Source: Capitella teleta
Lineage: Eukaryota > Annelida > Polychaeta > Capitellidae
Direction of reading: 5' to 3'
Assembly (NCBI GenBank): GCA_000328365.1
Contig: KB310261.1
Location: 1-64,000, forward strand
DNA length: 64,000 nt
Shown: positions 58,849-64,000 of the stretch, one piece after another
Layout: each line of letters starts with the position of its first letter
How positions within the stretch are numbered: the first letter of the stretch is position 1
The notes under the pieces: model-generated
What the model was told of the DNA's origin: nothing
The model's database searches: none
The model's input: only the letters and a program-made list of their open reading frames with translations
Program-made: the position numbers and the translations under genes

Positions 58849-61569
58849 ATGGCATCTGGTGATTCTGGTCGCCCATCAATGGGACCTTTGAGGGTGAAAA
58901 ATGATCGAGGCTCTGTCTCCAAACCCAAAGCAGGTGAAATAAGTTGTAAACCATCGACTTTCACTCTTGGAATTCTCCCCCAGGATTCAAAGGACGCTTT
59001 TCTAGCGTGGGTTTTGGCTCAACGAGTGCCAAGAAGAGTGTGAGTGCCAGCCGACTGAGCATGGCGGGAAGCAGCAACTCAGCCTCTCGTATTGGGTAAT
59101 TAATCACGTTATATGATTCACATCGTGGAATGAGTCGTGTTCAGACGCAGGACAACCGTGGGCGGAGACTTCATCAAAGAGACGAGACCGATAAGCAGTC
59201 GGGCATTCAAGGATGAGAGCATTCGCTCGCTGCTCACAGTGAGTTAAATCACGGCGTTGCTTCCCTTCATTTGATTTCATTTCCAGTTCTTGACCAACCA
59301 TGGCTTCCCTCATAACCTTAATGGCCGAATGCTTCAGTCACCGACCAGTAAAGATTTTTTTCGGATATTTGAGGTGACTCTCTTGGCTGCTTCATGATGC
59401 TAACCTTGTTAATAGTTCATGTACAATCTTCTTGACCCCTCATACAAAGTGAACGCAAATGGCAAAGTGGAAGAAGAGATCCCGCGATTGGTGAAAGAGC
59501 TAGGGTATCCGTTGAACATCACCCGAAGCGCCCTGCTGTCGGTGGGCAGCCCGCACGTGTGGCCCTCCCTCCTGGCCATGCTTGCTTGGCTCTGCAACAT
59601 GATTGAGGTGCGTCTCAATCAGCCCCTCGTCTGCTTCACCCGTTCCCTTCGCAGGTAACAGAGGAGACGGACGTAGATGACCTTCTCTTCCCTGTTGCCT
59701 CGGACGCCGCATTCGACAGCGTCAATTCGGAAAACAGGGTGAGCAGCTCAAGAATTATGACTGACGTGTGCAAACAGCAAATTATCTCTATTCTAGCTGA
59801 AATGGCAATTTGCAGAGAAATCCTACCAGCAGTTCATGCAAGGAGCCGATTCATTTGAGGAACTCGAAGATGAATTCACACGTCAAACTGCAATGTTTTC
59901 TGGAGATGATGGCGACACAAATGAGCTGAAATTGAAGTGCGAAGAACTGCAAAATGCTTTGAATATTTTGGAAGATGAGCCGGATGAACTGTCTACGAAG
60001 CGTGAATTACTCATGACCCACAACACAGACGCTGCTAAACTGGAGAACTTTGTGACATCTCTGGAACAACATCTCAATAAGGATGACCCCACTAATCTAC
60101 AAATAGAGATTCAAGATTTAGGTGTGAACGCTTATTTCGTGTTGGGTTTTGTTTTTGAATTTGCGGTTTCATTTTCAGAGGCTGAGCTCTCTGGCCTGCT
60201 CACAGACAACAAGAAGAAAGAAGGAATTCTAGAAACGCAGGAGTTTTCTCAGTCAGATGTCGATAAGATAAAGACCGAGCGACAGGAGATACAGCGACAG
60301 GCGGAGAGAGCAGAGACGGAGAAACACAACATTGAAGAACTCATCTGGGAACATGAAATGCAAATCGGGAAGCAAAATACACAGGCAATGGCTTCATTTC
60401 TTAATTTCAGTTAATTATTCCTTGATTGATTTGCAGATTGAGGACTTGTGCCAGGAGTACAACAAAGTGGCAATGAGCGCCCACCTAATTCCCGCCTCAG
60501 CCAAAAATGCACACGGCATCGATTACCGCCTCTGGCCAGACACAATGTCCAAACACGAGCACGCTAAGTTTGCCGCTAACATCCAGGTTTTCTAATCCCG
60601 GGATTTAGCGTTGCGCATGTTTTCATGTTTTATATTTCAGCCGGCGTTGAACCAGATATTAATGAAAAGCAGGAACAGTGTTCGTCAGTTATCAGAAATG
60701 AAATTAAACGCAAAAGAGGATTTTGAGCAGCTTGCAGAGCAGTTGGCAGAACGCCAAGATTCCCTCCAACAGGAGCAGGCAGCGCTCAAACGTATGGACG
60801 ACTCACATGCTCTGAAAAAGGAGGTCAGATTTATTGTGCATTTGCTTAATCAGAAGTTGAATCCACAATCTTGCAGCAATTGCAAAATGAAGTGCAAAGA
60901 TTGGATGCAGATTTGGAGAAACTGCGGAATGAGATTTGTGCTCTGCAGGCGAGCGCATGCGGTGCTCAATCGGGTGACGAGCACCAGAGCCAGCTGAAGA
61001 TGGCCAGAGAACGGTCTGCTCCATTTTCACGTCTTTTTCTCTTTCTTCATCTTTATGTTTCTTGTTCAATCAGGTTTGCAGCTCAGAAGCAAATTAGAGA
61101 TCGAGAGCTCAAAGAAATGGTGTCATTGACCCGGTTTTCTCTCTCTGCCATTATCGGCCATAAAATGAAAATGCAGGTAAAGGATTTTTGCAAATTGAAG
61201 AAGGAGAAACAAAAAGAGAGGATATATTCAGAATGTCCATACTAGGATGCTTAGATAAGAGCTCTTTTGTCATTTTGAAGAAGGTTGAAGGTAGAATCAT
61301 GATCGCAGTTTAAATTTCCTGGAGGAAATGAAGTATGAAATTTCCGCCAACTAGTCTTTGAAAACATTTGATTCCTTTTGTTTTAATTTCAGCAGACATT
61401 TCATTTTTCAGAAAAACATGCTTCTTGATTAATAGTGCTTCAGAATTAATTAATCCTTGATTAATGATGCCTCAGAATTAATTAATCTTTCATCTCATTA
61501 CAGCAAAGTGTGCAAGGAGCCGTTGAATATTTGGAGAAGCAAGTTGAGAAGAGTGGCAAGAAGAAATAG
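58849..61569 (+). CDS. NDC80: Kinetochore protein NDC80 (HEC1)
   Basis: Microtubule-binding subunit of the NDC80 complex at the outer kinetochore. Thirteen coding exons in frame: 58849-58933, 58984-59095, 59145-59238, 59287-59373, 59416-59607, 59655-59738, 59797-60121, 60179-60384, 60437-60586, 60641-60823, 60877-61013, 61074-61176, 61504-61569; 607 residues (human 642). The basic Ser-rich N-terminal tail (FKGRFSSVGFGSTSAKKSVS) suits Aurora B control. The calponin-homology domain follows (about 85-215: FLTNHGFPHNLNGRMLQSPT, EEEIPRLVKELGYPLNITRS, VGSPHVWPSLLAMLAWLCNM), then long coiled coils to the end. LIPASAKNAHG is also typical of the family. The intron after exon 8 begins GC, not GT (CAG|GCAATG to TTTGCAG, 52 nt). 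Introns 2-11 are about 41-60 nt; the last is 327 nt and carries a duplicated CAGAATTAATTAATC segment. Confidence 0.96.
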
Positions 61570-63802
61570 TTTCATTTCTCTTTGTTTATTTGTACAGAAA
61601 TATTTATAAATGTATATTTTATTGGATTTGTTTATTGTTTTGCATTCATCATAATTCAAATAATTTCACATTATTGACGTTAGTGATGATGCACAGTGGC
61701 ACAGTGTAATGGTGAAAGCACAGCTCACTAGAAATTTGTATAAATATTTCCTCAGTGTGGGATTCAGATGCATCAAGATTTGACTTATTAATTAAACCAG
61801 CCAACATGAATTATATTTTACTACAAGAGTGGTACAACAGCCACCATGGATGATGGCTCATCAGACATTAGACTGCTGGTGACCATTTCTTCAAATTTCC
61901 TCTCGGTTGCTCAATGGCTGTTCAAAACTGTGTCCATCCAATTGTTAAATGAGTGGGATTAACAAAGCTCCGATTAATGAGGGATAACTGTACGTGCATG
62001 TTGCTCTTTCATGCCCCAAATATGACGCTTGCACAATTATACTTTCCTATTGCGAATTATTTGAATGAGTTCTTGGTTGATTTTGAAATCACTCATGACC
62101 TCTGTCCTTGTTTGTGCTGAACACCATCAGAGGCTTTCTTGAAATCTATGAAGTTCGTTTGGTGAGTTGAATGTGTTCTTATTTATTAATAGCGTATGAC
62201 GACATGGATTTCCCTTTATTGTAGCGTGCAGTACGTCGTAGGAGTTGGAGACAGCTTTGACCGAATGAGGTCATGACCTCGTATTAAACATTCTCTAACG
62301 ACTGCAGTGCTTCCGTAATAAACTGCGCGATATGGCCGGGCGCTGTGTACTACCGCCTATATATATGTGTATTAAAGAACTTGGGATTGATTGGAAAAAT
62401 TTCGAGAAATTGCATACAGTACAGTATATATACATTAGATTTTCTGTGACATTCGCGATGTCCGTTATCCCAGGGCTGAAATTTCGTGCGCTGGAAATGC
62501 GTTGCATCGTTTTATGTGCAAAAGGAGGAGCTAAAAGGAGGCGTTGTGAAAATGGGTCATCACAGCCAAATTAAGTCAACGACTACGATTTTACTGTACT
62601 CTTAATTAATTATACTGTCTTTAATTATACTGTCTATAAGTACTGGTCATGAAACCATCGGATGATCGAGAATCGAGGGGCTCAATCTTAGACTGCCCAT
62701 TTCTTTCCTGACAAAGCCATAAGGATAGCCAATAATTTTCACTAAATTCCTGAGAATTTACTGTCGATATTTCTCATGATGTACGATTAGGGCTCAAGAG
62801 GCACAGCTGTACCTGGAACCACAGATGGCACAGAATAGACAGAAGCTGCACTCACCCCCCCCCCCCCCCCACCTGCGGCGTAACCATGCGTGATAATTAG
62901 GTCAAGCTCAGCGGCCATTGCAGATGAGCTGATACGCCGATCAGCTGACAGCTCAAATCTTCATCTCTAGAGAGGATCATTTGTTATAGCTGTCTCCCCC
63001 CCCCCCTTTTTTTTTTTTTTTTTCAACTTTGCGAGTATTAACAAGAGTGCTAAGCACCCTATGATAATCCCGTTCGAATGCATGCCCCTTCCTGATCGAA
63101 AGTAATATTTCGATCGGTAAATGAAAATACATGTATGGGAAAATAAATTTCACATTGACATCCCAATGATCCAATTTATATATATATATTTTTTTTAAAG
63201 ATGGAAGAAAAAACAAATCATTGGATTTAGTGGTAATAATACGATCAGTACAATGGCTGGACATTTAATTAAACCTACTACAAGTGCCTTTCGATATAAT
63301 TTAAAATTAGTAAATCCTGTGAACCCTCCTAAGAAATTCTCCCGGGAGCAAAGCGGAATCCCAAGGATGGCACAGGTGTGACACCAACGTCATCACGCAA
63401 GACTAAAATAATACACGTACATACTTAATATGATTTCCCAGAATTGCCTCAAGTACTACCGGCGGTCATTAACCCTGTTCCCTGTCGCCAAATTCGAAAT
63501 TTAATTAGCGAGAGAGAATAACAAACTATAGAATAACTAATTAAAACCGATCGCTTGTTTGTTTAATGCCTGCCAAATTTCGCCTCCGATCGGTTTTCGC
63601 ACCTTCGTTGAATGCTTTCAGGCGCTCATCAACGATCTGTTGATTTAACGTCGATGCGCTTCGTTGATTACCAAATGAGAGCTCGCACCTTTGGGCTCCA
63701 GTGTCGGCATCTGAGTTAAACTTTGCTTCGCCTTAAAAGAGAAGCGATTCCAAGAAATCCTCATCGTTGTCTCATCTTCAGCTCGATTCAATCTCTATCA
63801 CC
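61570..63802. other. Spacer between NDC80 and the last gene
   Basis: NDC80 3' UTR, then unassigned AT-rich sequence. Near 62333-62360, GGCCGGGCGCTGTGTACTACC recalls the SINE body. Near 62120-62150 the minus strand reads like a decayed LINE RT motif (FIDFKKASDGV). A 14-C run is at 62856-62869, with C and T runs near 62996-63022. The 63450-63800 stretch, richer in GC and pyrimidine tracts, is the likely promoter and 5' UTR of the following gene. Confidence 0.4.
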
Positions 63803-64000
63803 ATGGATACGCAATTCTTCAACTCGCCTCTTCTGGGAAGTTTGTCTCTTGACAGCCCAGTTTCCTCTGCGACACCCAAACGCAAGTCATCTTCTGGATC
63901 TCCGCCGAGTGCCTCCTCCAAACGCTCTCGTAATATGCACTCGTTGACCCCTTCGGACTTTGTTCCGAGATCTCTCAAGTGGGACTCCGACGATTCGTGC
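63803..64000 (+). CDS. N-terminal part of an unidentified nuclear-type protein (cut by window end)
   Basis: An ATG in good context (CACCATGG) opens a frame that runs off the window after 66 codons. It starts MDTQFFNSPLLGSLSLDSPV, continues with a basic Ser/Pro-rich stretch (TPKRKSSSGS, SSKRSRN) resembling a nuclear localisation signal with SP/TP sites, then LTPSDFVPRSLKWDSDDS. Codon use is gene-like and GC-richer than the spacer. The family cannot be named from this piece; a phosphorylated nuclear regulator is a guess. Confidence 0.65.
   Translation, partial: MDTQFFNSPLLGSLSLDSPVSSATPKRKSSSGSPPSASSKRSRNMHSLTPSDFVPRSLKWDSDDSC

Overview
This is animal nuclear DNA: genes are split by GT-AG introns, many of them only about 40-65 bp, and code for metazoan proteins (PSMA5, a GTSF1-type double CHHC finger protein, an ELK-type ETS factor, MAPKAPK2, RBM15/Spenito, NDC80). 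The AT-rich, repeat-filled spacers, compact introns and abundant ACATGTA-type motifs suggest a marine invertebrate, possibly an early-branching one such as a sponge, but the species cannot be fixed from sequence alone. A run of Ns at 46115-46243 shows a draft assembly.

Layout. 1-2.9 kb: dispersed repeat and a 5'-truncated LINE. 3-4.2 kb: PSMA5 (+). 5.6-7.1 kb: GTSF1-like gene (-), tail to tail with PSMA5. 7.5-8.9 kb: a foldback element holding a second, G-rich element. 9-13.5 kb: mostly unassigned, with a perfect double hairpin and several unassigned exon-like pieces. 14.6-18.1 kb: ELK-type gene (-) with a TATA promoter. 19.4-27.4 kb: repeats, one complete tRNA-derived SINE with target-site duplication, CRE/TATA promoter-like sequences and exon candidates on both strands. 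28.4-35.3 kb: MAPKAPK2 (-), ten coding exons, with a 4.7 kb first intron carrying a perfect 34-bp hairpin, a dispersed repeat and a 1.03 kb hAT-type element. 35.5-41.4 kb: nest of a broken Ty3/Gypsy fossil and three pogo/Tigger-like DNA elements. 42-47.8 kb: LINE pieces, a second copy of the G-rich element, an assembly gap and SINE pieces. 48.8-51 kb: RBM15 (+), coding sequence uninterrupted. 51-58.8 kb: repeats, LINE, minisatellite and a decayed reading frame. 58.8-61.6 kb: NDC80 (+), 13 coding exons, one GC-AG intron. 63.8 kb to the end: first coding part of an unidentified gene.

The host genes work in separate processes: proteolysis (PSMA5), piRNA silencing (GTSF1-like), MAPK signalling (ELK as a likely ERK target, MAPKAPK2 as a p38 target), m6A methylation and RNA processing (RBM15) and kinetochore attachment (NDC80). 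No operon or new gene system is evident. The most notable points are the unusual GTSF1-like architecture, the ELK gene model with extra N- and C-terminal exons and a 38-nt intron, the dated nested transposon cluster, the double hairpins, and several unassigned exon-like pieces that need RNA evidence.
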